Assembly (NCBI GenBank): GCA_904063045.1
Contig: CAJFCJ010000019.1
Span: 248,001 to 312,000 of the forward strand
Source: Dimorphilus gyrociliatus
Taxonomy: Eukaryota; Annelida; Polychaeta; Dinophilidae
DNA length: 64,000 nt
Reading direction: 5' to 3'
This document shows positions 26,601 through 37,950 of the stretch, in pieces (positions within the stretch are counted from its first letter, which is position 1; every line of letters begins with the position of its first letter). The position numbers and the translations under genes are program-made. The notes below the pieces were generated by a model. It did not search any database. It was not told the origin of the DNA and worked only from the letters and a program-made list of their open reading frames with translations.

Positions 26601-29600
26601 GACAAATCGACCAAAATAGAAAGTTTCTTATTAAATTAGGCGTTACTAACTGCTTTGATAGTTCTTCGAGTTCTTTCTTTGGGATTAAAGGCCTACTCAG
26701 CTTAATTTCCAACATTAAATAGGAAATATTCTCTTCATACTGCATTCCTTCCGTGTTAACAGGAATTTGCCCATCACCCTCAGCAACAGTTTCATTACCA
26801 GGTTTCGAAGTGGCCTTTTAATGAAAAGAAAATTCGATTAATTAAAGATATTTTTAAACACACCATCTCTAAACCTATAATAAACAACATTCGAAAGAAA
26901 ACTGAAATAAAAATGACAAGATTTATGTTCCAAAAAATGATTTATGATTTATCTATTTATATAATTCATATATATATATATATATATAAAGATAATACAC
27001 ATATATAATCTGTATATATATATATATATAAGTTAATATTTTAAAAAATTATCTTGATATATTGATATTCCTATTCATCACGCCAGTCCAATTTTAAGGG
27101 GGAAAAAATAGTCTGTTTTTTTTTTCCAATTATTTTAATAACTTTATTTTTAGAACTGTTGATTTGAAAGGTTAGGAAAGAACGGCGGGAAAAAGCGACA
27201 GATATTTTAGCGCCATTTAGCTTTTCCAACCAACCTCATCCATCATGGTGTAGTACTGTTTAGGTTAGTCGATTAAAATGTTAAAAACTCAATAAAAAAG
27301 AAATAAATAAATTAAAAGAAAACAAATAGATTTGTAAATTAATAAATAAATTAATTGGACTTTTGATTATTTAGTTTCTGTAGCATCCTTCTTAATGATA
27401 AATATACAAATTGGGTTATAAAATATACAAAATTAAGCACACTGCCACAGAATCTAAATCTTATCTATTAAAATAAATAACTAAAACGGTTCTTGTTTTT
27501 TTTTTTAGAGGTAAACGATTGTTACGCATGCTGCAAGATGCTTTTGGTGAAGGAGTTTTTGTGTCACTATGGGCCTATACCATTATAGTCTCCAATCTCC
27601 TACCCACAGTTGGTGGTACTGTACTTTTCAATTTTCTTGCAGCTGGCCCATCCATGCTCAACTATTAATTTTATTTTATTTGTTTTTTTCTCTTTTTAGT
27701 TATTTTTTTAGTTGGTTAAAAGTTTTTAAAAAGCAAAAATATTAAAAAAAAACAAAATATAAGTATTTGGAGGTTAAAGTTCACATAGTAACTCCTCCCT
27801 CATTTTTTTCCCTTAGTTTCAACTACGTTACTTTTTTTTTATTGTATAAATAATAGAGAGGCTCTGATATTTACCACTTTTTTTATTTCTTTTTTGTCGT
27901 CCTTACCCTTGCCACCTTTCCCAAAAGGTGAGCTGGCTGCCCTCGCCATCCAACCTTGTGCTAACTTAGTTGCTTCTTCAGCATGAGTTCCTTTTCTACC
28001 TGTTTTTTCTGTAACATCTTGTTCAGAAAAGGCCTTAACCTTGTAAGCGCCTCTTATTCTGCTAACTATAATTTTTTACAAAAGAAGAAAGATTTGTAAA
28101 GTTGTTTTATGTCTTAATTAGTTTATACCTCCAGGGTATAACAGAGGAGCCAAATCAACGTAAACAATTCCATGATACGATATATCCTCATCCTGGAAAC
28201 ATTAAATTGATTAACTTACTTTAATCTTAAATCTCTCTATCGAGAAATACTTTAAACAACAAAAAAATCAAACATCCTTAAAGTCTAAACTAACTATTGA
28301 AGTTCGATGTTTGTGCTGTTCGTGTAAGGTAAAATCCGTTTTATTACTTGTTGTAAAATAATTTCATACAATAAAACAGTTTGGAACAAATTTTGCCGGG
28401 AATCATTTGATTCCAGCCAAACAGGCCTATGTACATATTCATATTGATCTAAAATAGGTACAGAGGAAAACAGGGAAAGGATTTGGTTAGGAAACAGGAT
28501 ATTTTTGCTTTTCTTAACGAATAGAAATAAAAAACCTTTTTTTTTTCATTTGAGTATATTCGAAACGTTCTCTAGTGCAGATTATAATTATCTCTTTATC
28601 TCCCTACCATGCCAACAGTTTATACGTGCTAAATTATGTGAATAAGAGAGATGGTATTTTTGGCTCAGCTTTTTTCTTCTTGTTTTTATTACAAAAAAAC
28701 ATTTTTTCTTTATTTCACTCTTTCCTCTTCTCTTCTCTGTTTTCTTTTTTTCTTTCTCTCTCTCTCCCGCCCCCACCCCCCAGCTTTTTCTCTTATCTCT
28801 CTCTATCTTTCCATCTCTCTCTCCCTCTTCCCATCGTGAATTTCTATTGTTTGTTTGCTTTGTATAATTTGAAAAAATACAAAATTTACCATTTTATCTT
28901 CGTCGTCCATCGACGTCTAATTCGTTTTAATTCATATACTCAGTTTAAAACATTTATGATAAAAACTGTTCTTGATCTAATTACAAGCTAAAAGATCTGG
29001 CTACTTACTTTCTTTCCTCCTTTAGCTCCACCGCTGCCACCCATTCGACACACTTCAATTGGAGCAAATCGATTCTTGGCTATTTTCTCCTGAAATTTTT
29101 TGCTTGCTCCTGGCTCTAGATAGCATCTTCTCTCTATGTTCCAAACTAATCTATTCTTTTCCATTTCAGAATGATTACGAAAATCCCTATCATTTCGACT
29201 CCTCAATTCTCCATTTTCATCTTCTAAGTTGTCGTGGGATAAGAACGAATTAGGTATATTCACTGCTGTTCCGAGAGCTGCCCCAGGAATTGGCCATTTT
29301 TTGAATTTCGACAGTTGATCTTTGTCAGCGCTTGGTTTAACATGACCGGGAGCAAAAACAGCCAGTGTTTCTTTTTCAGATGTTTGCTGAACTGGCATAC
29401 AAGCTAGATACTGATGAGCTTGACCGCTTGTAGTAAAAGAATCAGGTGGAGAATACAATGATTCAACAGTCATAGACATCACAGTAGCATCAGTTATAGA
29501 GGGTAATATTTCATTTTCGATTGTTAACTGAACATCAATTTGAGGTATGGCATGTTCAGAAGGTAGGTTTTCGATAGGAGAACCAGGGGTGGCGTGAAGA

Positions 29601-30102
29601 GCAAGGGTGGAATTAAGTTTTGTTTGACCAAGAACTATGGGTAAAAGGTCAATTGTACATTGTCCAAGTGGTACAGTTTTCTCTTCTCTTTGCTTTTTTT
29701 CTTTAGGTAGGGCTTCTATTGCAGTACCTGCATTAATTTCGGCTTAATTACTTTTTTCTATATCTTTTTTGTTACTCACAGATAATAGGCTTTGAGCATA
29801 GCTCATCAATTAGCATATAATCATCAAAGCTAACACTAATAGTTGACTGAAAGTTTAATTCAGCATCATCTTCTGCAGTACATTCAATTTTTATAGACTC
29901 CCCAAGGGCCTTGTCATTGTGTTCTACTCGAACAAAAGCTGTTAGTGAATCTCCCCTGACACCTTTCTGAAATATCAACATATTAATAAGGAAACTACTT
30001 GGAAATTTATTGCTTTAAAACATTTACCAAATTACGTAAACGTAAAATATTTATGGTTAAAGTTTCAGGGGGCCGCATTTGAATAATTTCATGATCAGCC
30101 AT
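23649..30102 (-). CDS. CFAP70: Cilia- and flagella-associated protein 70 (TPR protein), ~1078 aa
   Basis: Ten exons: 30102-30028, 29966-29780, 29727-29009, 28192-28129, 28065-27875, 26814-26651, 26585-25567, 24851-24272, 24196-24046 and 23735-23649. All phases close, and the 1078-residue length is near the ~1120 of the human protein. An N-terminal C2-like domain with [20 protein letters not shown] is followed by the signature [20 protein letters not shown]. Next is [16 protein letters not shown] joined to [12 protein letters not shown], then tetratricopeptide repeats over the C-terminal third (such as [20 protein letters not shown] and [20 protein letters not shown]). It belongs to motile axonemes (the outer dynein arm/central apparatus region). 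A leader intron ends right at the ATG. Two long introns (815 and 1060 bp) stand out against the usual ~65 bp. The larger contains a plus-strand exon-like ORF. Confidence 0.93.
26968..27031. repeat. (TA)n microsatellite in a CFAP70 intron
   Basis: Two TA runs (26969-26988 and 27012-27031) are separated by a short interruption. Confidence 0.8.
27509..27668 (+). other. Exon-like ORF of unknown identity inside a CFAP70 intron
   Basis: An acceptor-like tract (eleven T then AG) at 27497-27508 is followed by 53 open codons ending in TAA. The reading starts [20 protein letters not shown] and includes [20 protein letters not shown]. It is hydrophobic with good amino-acid balance and far longer than expected by chance in this AT-rich intron. 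I found no convincing upstream coding exon on the plus strand, and the family is not recognised. It could be the last exon of a small membrane-protein gene or a relic. Confidence 0.3.
28722..28835. repeat. Polypyrimidine tract in a CFAP70 intron
   Basis: A long CT-rich block on the plus strand (TCTCTCTCTC, CCCGCCCCCACCCCCC, then TCTCTCTCCCTC) within the 815-bp intron. It is purine-rich on the transcribed sense strand of CFAP70. Confidence 0.7.
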
Positions 30103-30549
30103 CTGTAGGGCGATAATGTGTAAACATTTAACTTACGAATAATATACAAAGAGGGAATAAAATGCAAGTTTTTCAAGTATTATATGTTAAATCATTAATT
30201 ATTACCTTTCAAAGAGATTATTTTCACTTATTGTTTAATACTTCTTAGATGATTTCTAATTCTTTGAAGCTTGTTATAAAATTTTCTTCAGCGTCTGTTG
30301 CTATGGTGAACGAAACACCATAACAGTTATTACCGGTTTCTCTAGTTAAAATTCAATGCGCTCCTGTGGTAAACATGGCGACAATGACGCCAAATACTTT
30401 TGATGCCTGTAGAAGGAAATTGAATATCATCTGATCAGAGAATTTTTTCCGATCATTAAATGCGAAATATAATAGAAATTTGTTAAATAACACATTCGCA
30501 TATATTAGTCAAATTTGACAAACATTACTTTTACACGTTCAAATAAGCC
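30103..30549. promoter_or_regulatory. Shared bidirectional promoter of CFAP70 and ARMC9
   Basis: Only 447 bp separates the ATGs of two divergent ciliary genes. It contains an imperfect RFX X-box-like element, GTTGCTATGGTGAAC (30297-30311), whose left half and AT spacer fit the consensus and whose right half is off by one base. No TATA box is obvious, as expected for ciliary promoters. Confidence 0.5.
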
Positions 30550-33500
30550 ATGTCAGGGATTATCGCGTTTGAAGCCGAATTAAATTCAATAGTAAAAGAA
30601 GTGCGTAAAATTTAAATTAAATTATTTTGTTTATCACTGTCGGTCTTTTACTTGATTTTCAGTATTTGGAATTTAATGGATTGGACAAGTCGTCCGTTGT
30701 TTTTATGGAGGAATGTGAAGATAAAGATAGAAAAATAGCTCCACCAGATCCGAGACCCTTAACAAATCAAGACAATGTAGCCGCACAGGTACATTTTCAT
30801 TATTAATAGTGGGAAACATTCAATTAGGTTAAAAAGTTATGCAAGTAGAAAGTGTCTTAGACTCTTTGTTTTACAGTTATCGATTTGATTTATTTGTCTT
30901 GCATATTAGCTGACGATCTATCAAATATTCTGACAATTACTTAATAACTTTTTCAAATTACCAGTAGTTTCATCTTACATACTTTCATACAGAATAAAAT
31001 GTTGCAAGCATTCAACGTGGGAAATCGACGCAACTTTTTTGCCCTTTGGAAGGAGTATATTGAAACAAATGTCCCAGAGGAAGACCTTGTTGCACAAAAG
31101 CTGGAATTTTACGTGCATATCTACTTTGCCATCTTTCCTTTGAAGTATCCCGCTCAGGTGTTTAGATTTTAATGAATAGTATGATTAATCAGTATCAATC
31201 TGATCTTATCATTAGTAAATGAGAATCTCTTTACTTATTCTAAAAAGAATATTAAATGTAATATTATTAATCTTTGATGTAATAACACTCTCAAAATGAA
31301 TTTTTTTATTGATGATCTTCATTGAGAATGAACATAATATTTATTTTTCTATCAGGGCGGCGACCCAGTAGAAGAGATGGCTGAATTCCGAAATTTTATA
31401 GAATCCAAAGGATCGACTTTGAGCCAAACATCAGAGTTCCTTCCCTATTACGCTTTACCCTTCGTTCCAAATGCAAAAGTCCATCCATCTTTCAAAGAAC
31501 TATTTTCAGTAAGTTTATACGTCAATTTTATTGGCCGTTTATTACAAACGAAACATTAATTGACCTTTAACTGTTCTATTATTGTAAACCTTTGTAATTC
31601 GTCTTCATCCATTTGATACTGATACATTTATTTTCATATGGATCAAGCATATAAATCGATAAAAGGCTGGTTACCTTTAGCTATAACGATTTATGCGACT
31701 CTCCTATTAAACACACATATTTTTTCTGTTTAATGATTGTAATTCTAGCTGATTTCTGAAATTTTCCTAGGATTCCTGGGTACCAGACTTACAAGTGAGA
31801 CTTCAAAAATTCCTATCAATAACTCTGCATTCTAAACCTCAACCACGACTCTTCGAAATCTACAGAGGCGGACCAGGCAAAGGTTAGATTTAGATTAATG
31901 GAATTTTTGTGTATAGAGCGGAATGTATTAATGGAAGATGTAATTTAATTTTACCAACAGAAAACATAGTCTTACAAGAACAGATTGTGGACGCCGAGAG
32001 AAAAGCAGCTGCCTACTTGAAGCGCTTTAATAGATTGCAGATTGATTATCGAAATTTGATAGCCATAACAGCTGACCTCGTCGACACATTAGAAAGAAGC
32101 GTACAAGGTGAAATGGTTACACCAGAATATTTGGAGAAGATGTGTAGTCGGCTATTCAGTAATCAAGTTAGACAGTCCGTCAATTTGTCCAGACCAGGAA
32201 CGGCTGCTGAAATGCTTCGGCAATCTGTTCTTCCTCCCCAAGGGTTTCGTATTTACAAATTAGAGCTTTGAAGGGTTTTATTTTCTTATAATTCTTTCTA
32301 GTTTACAACCCGGTGAGAGTATGCCTAACAAAAGTTTGGATTACGACCGAATAAAGCATGATCTGACAGAGGGAGGAGAAAGACTTAAAGCATTACTTTT
32401 GCAAGCATTGCGATGGGTAGGCCAAATTTTTCCATACAATAAATTGGAAGCAACGATCAATTACCAATATTATTCCAATTAATATTTTATAGAGACTAAC
32501 GAAAACATCACCCGATGAGAGAGATCTAATAATGTCCTCATATGTTGAGAATGATCTGTTATCTTGCAGATCAATAATACCATTAACAGTATATATATAA
32601 AATTATCAATATAAAAAAAATATAATAAGGTATTCCATCAGCAAACGACGTTAGATTTATTGACGCATTCAAACGCCGTTGTAAAGGAGTATAAAGCCCG
32701 CTTATTGAATACGATAGCCTCGTTAAACGAAGGCCGATCCTACTTGTCTAAGCATGCTCTCCTCCTGCCTGCTTTGATGGACGCATTACACGAAGAGACT
32801 GTTGAGAGTCGATTCAGAGAACATGCGCTCGGTTGCCTGCAGAAGCTATCGCTTCGTCACGATCAACAGACACGAATGATCGATTTGGGAATAATAGAAT
32901 GGTTAGTTAAGGTCCTCGAGGATACTGACTCATTGAGCGAATATTCGTTAGAATATTCTGTTGCTTTATTAATGAATGTATGTTTAAGAACGTCTGGTAA
33001 AACGAGATGCTGTGCTAACCCTTCAGATGTACTTCGAGTTTTAGCGAACTTATTAGCCTTGAATAACAGAGACATTAATGCTTATGTTAATGGAACATTA
33101 TATGCTATATTATCAATGCAACCAGTTAGAGAAGAGGGTCGAAAAATGGGTTTGGAAGAGTTGCTTACAAGCTTAATGAAGGAGGAGCAACAAGATATGA
33201 ACAGACAATTTGAATTTATTATTAAACAATTAAACTCCAACGAACAGCACGATGAAGAATCTGACGCAGAAGATGAAGATGATGAAGAGGAGATACTAGA
33301 ACCCGATTTAGATAAGAATGAAATCGTAAGACCAGAAGGCAGAGAACTTGGTGGAGATAGACTTTTAAATACTAACTATGTAACTGCGAGTCCGGCTAGG
33401 TCAAAGAAAAAGGTTAGAAAAAATTTCCTTTATGGTCACTTTTTTCTTTTTCCAATTAATTAGTGTCTAATCAACTAATTTTTCGCATAATCGATTATTT

Positions 33501-34569
33501 ATTGCTCAAATACGCTTTTAACGATTTTATTTTTCTCCTTTTTCAAACACTGATACGCACAGTCATACGATTCAAATTCATCCGGTTGTTCCTCACCGGA
33601 TATTCTGTATGTTCACTCATCCTCTTCTATTTCGCCGCAAACTGAACAGGCTAGTTTGTCGGTATATATTTTATAAAGCATGAAGAGTAAGGAGTTAATC
33701 AGTTAATTAATTTTTTTTGTGCATGCCGACGTTCGTCGACCTTGTGTTTAAAGTTTGTTTTGTTTCGAACAAAAGCATTTTTTTAATGCTTTAGTTCCGA
33801 AATTCCAAAGTCAAATCCTTTTTTGTTTATGGTCACAACTAAATAATGCAGACAAATTAATCCTTACAATAAAAGCATCACTAATGATTAGATTTCAATA
33901 ACATGTGACCGTGAACAAAAGTAACAATGGTTTGAATAATTAATAAGCTTGAACATATATAGTCGATGCATGAATCTATTTAATAAATTAATAAACAAAA
34001 GTTCATTGGGGAAATTAACTTCTGGCCAATAACATTTGACTCTTTGTAGCAACTGGATGCCTTGAAAGATGACGAAATGCTCACACGACCTGTGACCCCC
34101 GGGCAACGTCATAACTCAACCGCACCAGTCGTCCATGTAAAAAATCCGAGTCGACCAACTTCAAAAAATTCCAGACCACCAACTAGGACCGGCTCCCGGC
34201 CAAATTCAGGAGAAGAGAGGCCATCATCAAAATCTTGTGAGTGAATTAAAATATTTGTTGTTCTCATTAGACTATCTTCAATTACATTCTACAGCCAATC
34301 ACAGTAGAGGATCTAGCAAAGGCCAGAACGGAAAACCGTTGAGTAGAGCTCATTATTGCTTTGTTAAAAAATTAACATTCTCTTTAAATACTTTTGACAG
34401 GGGTGAGGATTATTCAAATGCATTCTCCTCACGACCTAAAATTCCACGTACGCCTGATGCAAGTGGCGGTCGATCGAGTCAAGTGGGAAGAAGTGCCCCG
34501 CCGCAACCAAATTATTCAGAGTCCTTACCAACTCCTCGACCCGGTTCCGGCGGATCACAGTTGAAATGA
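30550..34569 (+). CDS. ARMC9: LisH domain-containing ARMC9, ~789 aa
   Basis: Thirteen exons: 30550-30600, 30663-30788, 30993-31157, 31356-31508, 31771-31882, 31961-32243, 32302-32416, 32493-32588, 32642-33412, 33563-33661, 34050-34236, 34295-34337 and 34401-34569. All phases close. The N-terminus ([20 protein letters not shown]) is the LisH-type dimerisation region. A coiled-coil stretch ([20 protein letters not shown]) follows, then armadillo-like helices ([32 protein letters not shown]). An acidic low-complexity run ([17 protein letters not shown]) and a Ser/Pro-rich tail containing SRPKIPRTP finish the protein. ARMC9 works at the ciliary base and is a Joubert syndrome gene in humans. The last intron (34338-34400) is 63 bp, a multiple of three without a stop, so its retention would insert 21 residues. 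Confidence 0.94.
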
Positions 34570-34982
34570 CCCTAATCAAGTCTGTCTCTCTTTTTATGAC
34601 GAATTTATTCAATAAACATATTTTAATTCACCATCAATAAATTGATGTCCATACCATATTTAATAGTAGACAAGTATATTGACCGAACAAGTACATGAGA
34701 TTAGGTGAACTTTATGTTAGAGCATGTACTTTTTCGAAATCTCGAGGGAAAAGCCTTTTTTTAGGGATGATCCTAGGGAATATTTTTAAATGAAAGCATC
34801 CCTTGGTAATGTGAGATTTGCAAAATTATTAATAAAATCATTGCCGATATGCCCAGTAAATTTGGTGCGCAACTGAGAAGCTAGAACCCTAGGTGTATTT
34901 TGCTTACGCACATGGTTAGCTTGTTTGCTTTTGGCTATTATATAAATTTCTGCCAAAAAAACAACTATAAATTTAGTTAATC
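34570..34982. other. Intergenic, ARMC9 3' end to pescadillo promoter
   Basis: An AATAAA-type signal (34612-34617) follows the ARMC9 stop. The block just before 34983 is partly repeated before 35215, marking the start of a tandem duplication. Confidence 0.5.
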
Positions 34983-37487
34983 ATGGGTAAAATGAAAAGA
35001 AAGGTATGGAAAATTTTTTATAGCATATCGAATATGTAGAATATTTAATTATATCGATTAAAATAAAAAGAAAGAATCTGAGCGATAATTTCAGAACGGC
35101 TAGCAGAAACCATTTAACTCATACCAGTTGTTGGTAGAAAGCACATGCTTTTCTTTGACTGTTTCTGTTAGCTTGTTGAATAAATGCAAAATTCAATTTA
35201 CAATCGGGTATAAACATGGGGAAAATGAAAAGAAAGGTATTTATCAGAGTGTATTGCAACAAACTGGTGTATTGTCAGCGATTTATACAAATTAAAAGAA
35301 GTTTATAATAATTGTGTGATCGATATTATATGTATTTATTATTTACATCTTCGCAGTTTGAAAGTGGCGCTGCTACGAACTATATATCAAGAAATCAGGC
35401 TCTTAAGAAGTTACAGCTACCTTTAGCTGACTTCAGGAGACTATGTATCTTGAAGGGAATATACCCACATGAACCTCGTCATGTCAAGAAGGCAAATAAA
35501 GGAAGTACAGCTTCCAAAACATTCTATCTTAGGAAAGACATTCAGTTCCTTCTCCACGAGCCGCTAATAGATAAATTTAGACAATTTAAAGTGTTTATCA
35601 GAAAATATAAGAAAGCCATTAACAAGAAAGATAAGGAAAGAGCGTCTACCTTGAAATCAAACAAGCCTAGATATATTCTTGATAATATCGTTAAAGAAAG
35701 GTACACAAAAAGAGCTTTTGTATTTTCACTAAGTCTTATAAATAAACGTAAATTTCTCCTAGATATCCGACCTTTATAGATGCTGTGAGAGATCTTGATG
35801 ATTGCCTTTCTATGGTGCATCTATTCTCTATTTTTCCGTCTACAAAAAGAACTCATGGTAACATTATTAAGTCATGCAGGCGCTTGTCAGGTACTATTTT
35901 ATAATAAAATTAAAAATCTATTTCTACGTAAACTTGATATTTCAGTTGAATTTATGAATTACGTGATTTCATCTCATTCGTTACGAAAAGTGTTCGTTTC
36001 AATAAAAGGGTATTATTATCAAGCGGAAATAATGGGTGAAAAAGTGAATTGGATAGTTCCCCATCCATTGCCATATGAGCATCCAGAAGATGTCGATTAC
36101 CGAATAATGCAAACATTCACGGAATTTTACATTACCCTACTAGGATTCGTTAATTATAAACTTTACAATTCTCTCAATTTACACTATCCTCCTAAAGTGG
36201 CAGTTGACGACAAAGATGAGGGTGATTGGGATGATGCTGTAGACGGACGGTCAATATGTAATCGGTCCGAGAAATTTCTGGAAAGACTGGCCTCATTATC
36301 CTACCCATTATTAAAAGCGACAGATGCACCGGATGCTCCCGAGAATTCAGAGTTGAGTGACATGCACGAGTTGTTAAAGGAAGAGAGTCAAGAAAAAGCT
36401 GACATAGTTCTAGAAGAAGAAAAAAAGAGAGAAAACACAAAAAATCTATTTAAGGGTTTAAAAATTTTCTTGAACCGTGAAGTTGCGAGGGAACCATTAG
36501 CCTTCGTTATTAGAAGTTGTGGCGGACAAGTTTCGTGGGATTCTACAGCGGCTCCTGGGGCGACGTTTAGTGAAGAAGACGAATCGATTACATATCATGT
36601 AATCGATAGACCTAGTTTGAGCCCTATGCGCGTGAATCGCTCTTATGTTCAACCTCAATGGGTTTTCGACAGTCTCAATAAAGGGGAACTATTGGATGTA
36701 AAAAGTTACCTAATTGGCGCAGATTTACCGCCCCACTTATCCCCATTCGTCGTTTACGATGAATACTCTTATATTCCGCCTGAAGCTAGACCGGAAGGTG
36801 AAGAGGAAAAGTTAAGTGATATAGAGGAAGATGACGAGGAAGACGATGTAAAAAATGAAGATCAAAGCGACAGTGATGATGAAGATGAGGCTGAAGATGA
36901 TGAAGAAGTTGATGAAGACGATGAAGAACTAAGTGGAAATGAATCAGATAATGAAAATTCTGAAGAGTCGACGGTCGATGAACCAAAAGAAAAGAAAACC
37001 AAGGTTTTTTTACTTTTATTCAATAATAAATTCATTCTCAAAATATATATATACTGTATATGCCGTATAAAGATATATAAATATATATATTATATTATTA
37101 TATATATATACATAGTATATATTCTGTACTGTATATACTCAATATTTACTTAGCAAAAAAACACAATTAAACTCTGAATAATTCTTTTAGATGTCAGTAT
37201 CACGAGGTGTTGTAAGGAAACAACTATCAAAAGCTGAAATAGAGGATCAAGAGAAACGTGAGCATTTAAAACTGTCAGAAATGATGGCTTCTAAGAAACA
37301 CCGGCACGTCTACAAGAAGATTATGTTTGGCAAAAAAAGACTGCAAAAAGAGGTGTGTAAATATTTCAATTGATTATTTATTCTAGTTCTAATAATAATT
37401 CTTTCTCTACAGAAAAGAATATTACAAGAGAAGCGTGACGAAATCGACAAATTGAAGAAAAAGCGGAATAAAGGGAAAAATAATTAG
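34983..37487 (+). CDS. PES1: Pescadillo homologue (ribosome biogenesis), ~595 aa
   Basis: Exons: 34983-35003 (or the duplicate 35215-35235), 35357-35700, 35763-35890, 35946-37003, 37191-37352 and 37413-37487. The N-terminal pescadillo domain is unmistakable ([35 protein letters not shown], then [17 protein letters not shown]). A BRCT domain follows ([36 protein letters not shown]). A long Asp/Glu-rich stretch precedes a basic C-terminal coiled region ([10 protein letters not shown]). In the PeBoW complex with BOP1 and WDR12 this protein matures 28S/5.8S rRNA for the 60S subunit in the nucleolus. The length matches the human 588 residues. The donor at 37004 is an unusual GTTTTT. Confidence 0.96.
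35215..35235 (+). other. Duplicate first coding exon of pescadillo
   Basis: ATG GGG AAA ATG AAA AGA AAG encodes MGKMKRK, exactly the peptide of the exon at 34983-35003, and is followed by the same type of donor (GTATTT versus GTATGG). Both are in phase with exon 2, so either can start the protein. Surrounding sequence also shows shared blocks (TTAGCTTGTT), pointing to a ~230-bp tandem duplication of the 5' end. Confidence 0.8.
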
Positions 37488-37950
37488 GTGCGTTCAGAAG
37501 AACGATTTCTCATTTTTTTCATTGCATAGCATATTGGTTAACTAATAAAAATGTGAAAAATAAATATAATAGAATAAAACAATCGACAATCATATTTATC
37601 AAAACAAAATCAGGAGAAAAAAGTAGACGATAAGATAAGCTACAAAATTTCCTATTACTTTCCGAGATCGAAACAGTTGTATTAAAAAAAATAATAATAA
37701 TAAATAAATAAATAGTAGAAGAATAGTGCGTAAAGAATTCTATTAGAAAAACTTATTGCAATATTGAAAGGTCTTTAAAAAGATCAACAAAACAAAGCAG
37801 GATGAGCCCGGGGCTGAAAAGTTTGCAGGAATAATTATTGTGAACTAGAATACCCTGATTGGCACGTTCTTTATACGTGTATACAGAAACAGTACAATTT
37901 TTGAACTCGTTGTTTTCTTAAGAGAGTGTCTGAGCAAATATTTTTGTTTT

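Noticed and set aside
26585-26651. Apparent frameshift in CFAP70 between [11 protein letters not shown] and [16 protein letters not shown], or a 20-bp micro-intron
   Set aside because: A normal 65-bp intron (donor CA|GTTAGT at 26650, acceptor CATATAG before 26585) joins ELSK directly to VAEYIPPRP in phase, so no indel is needed.
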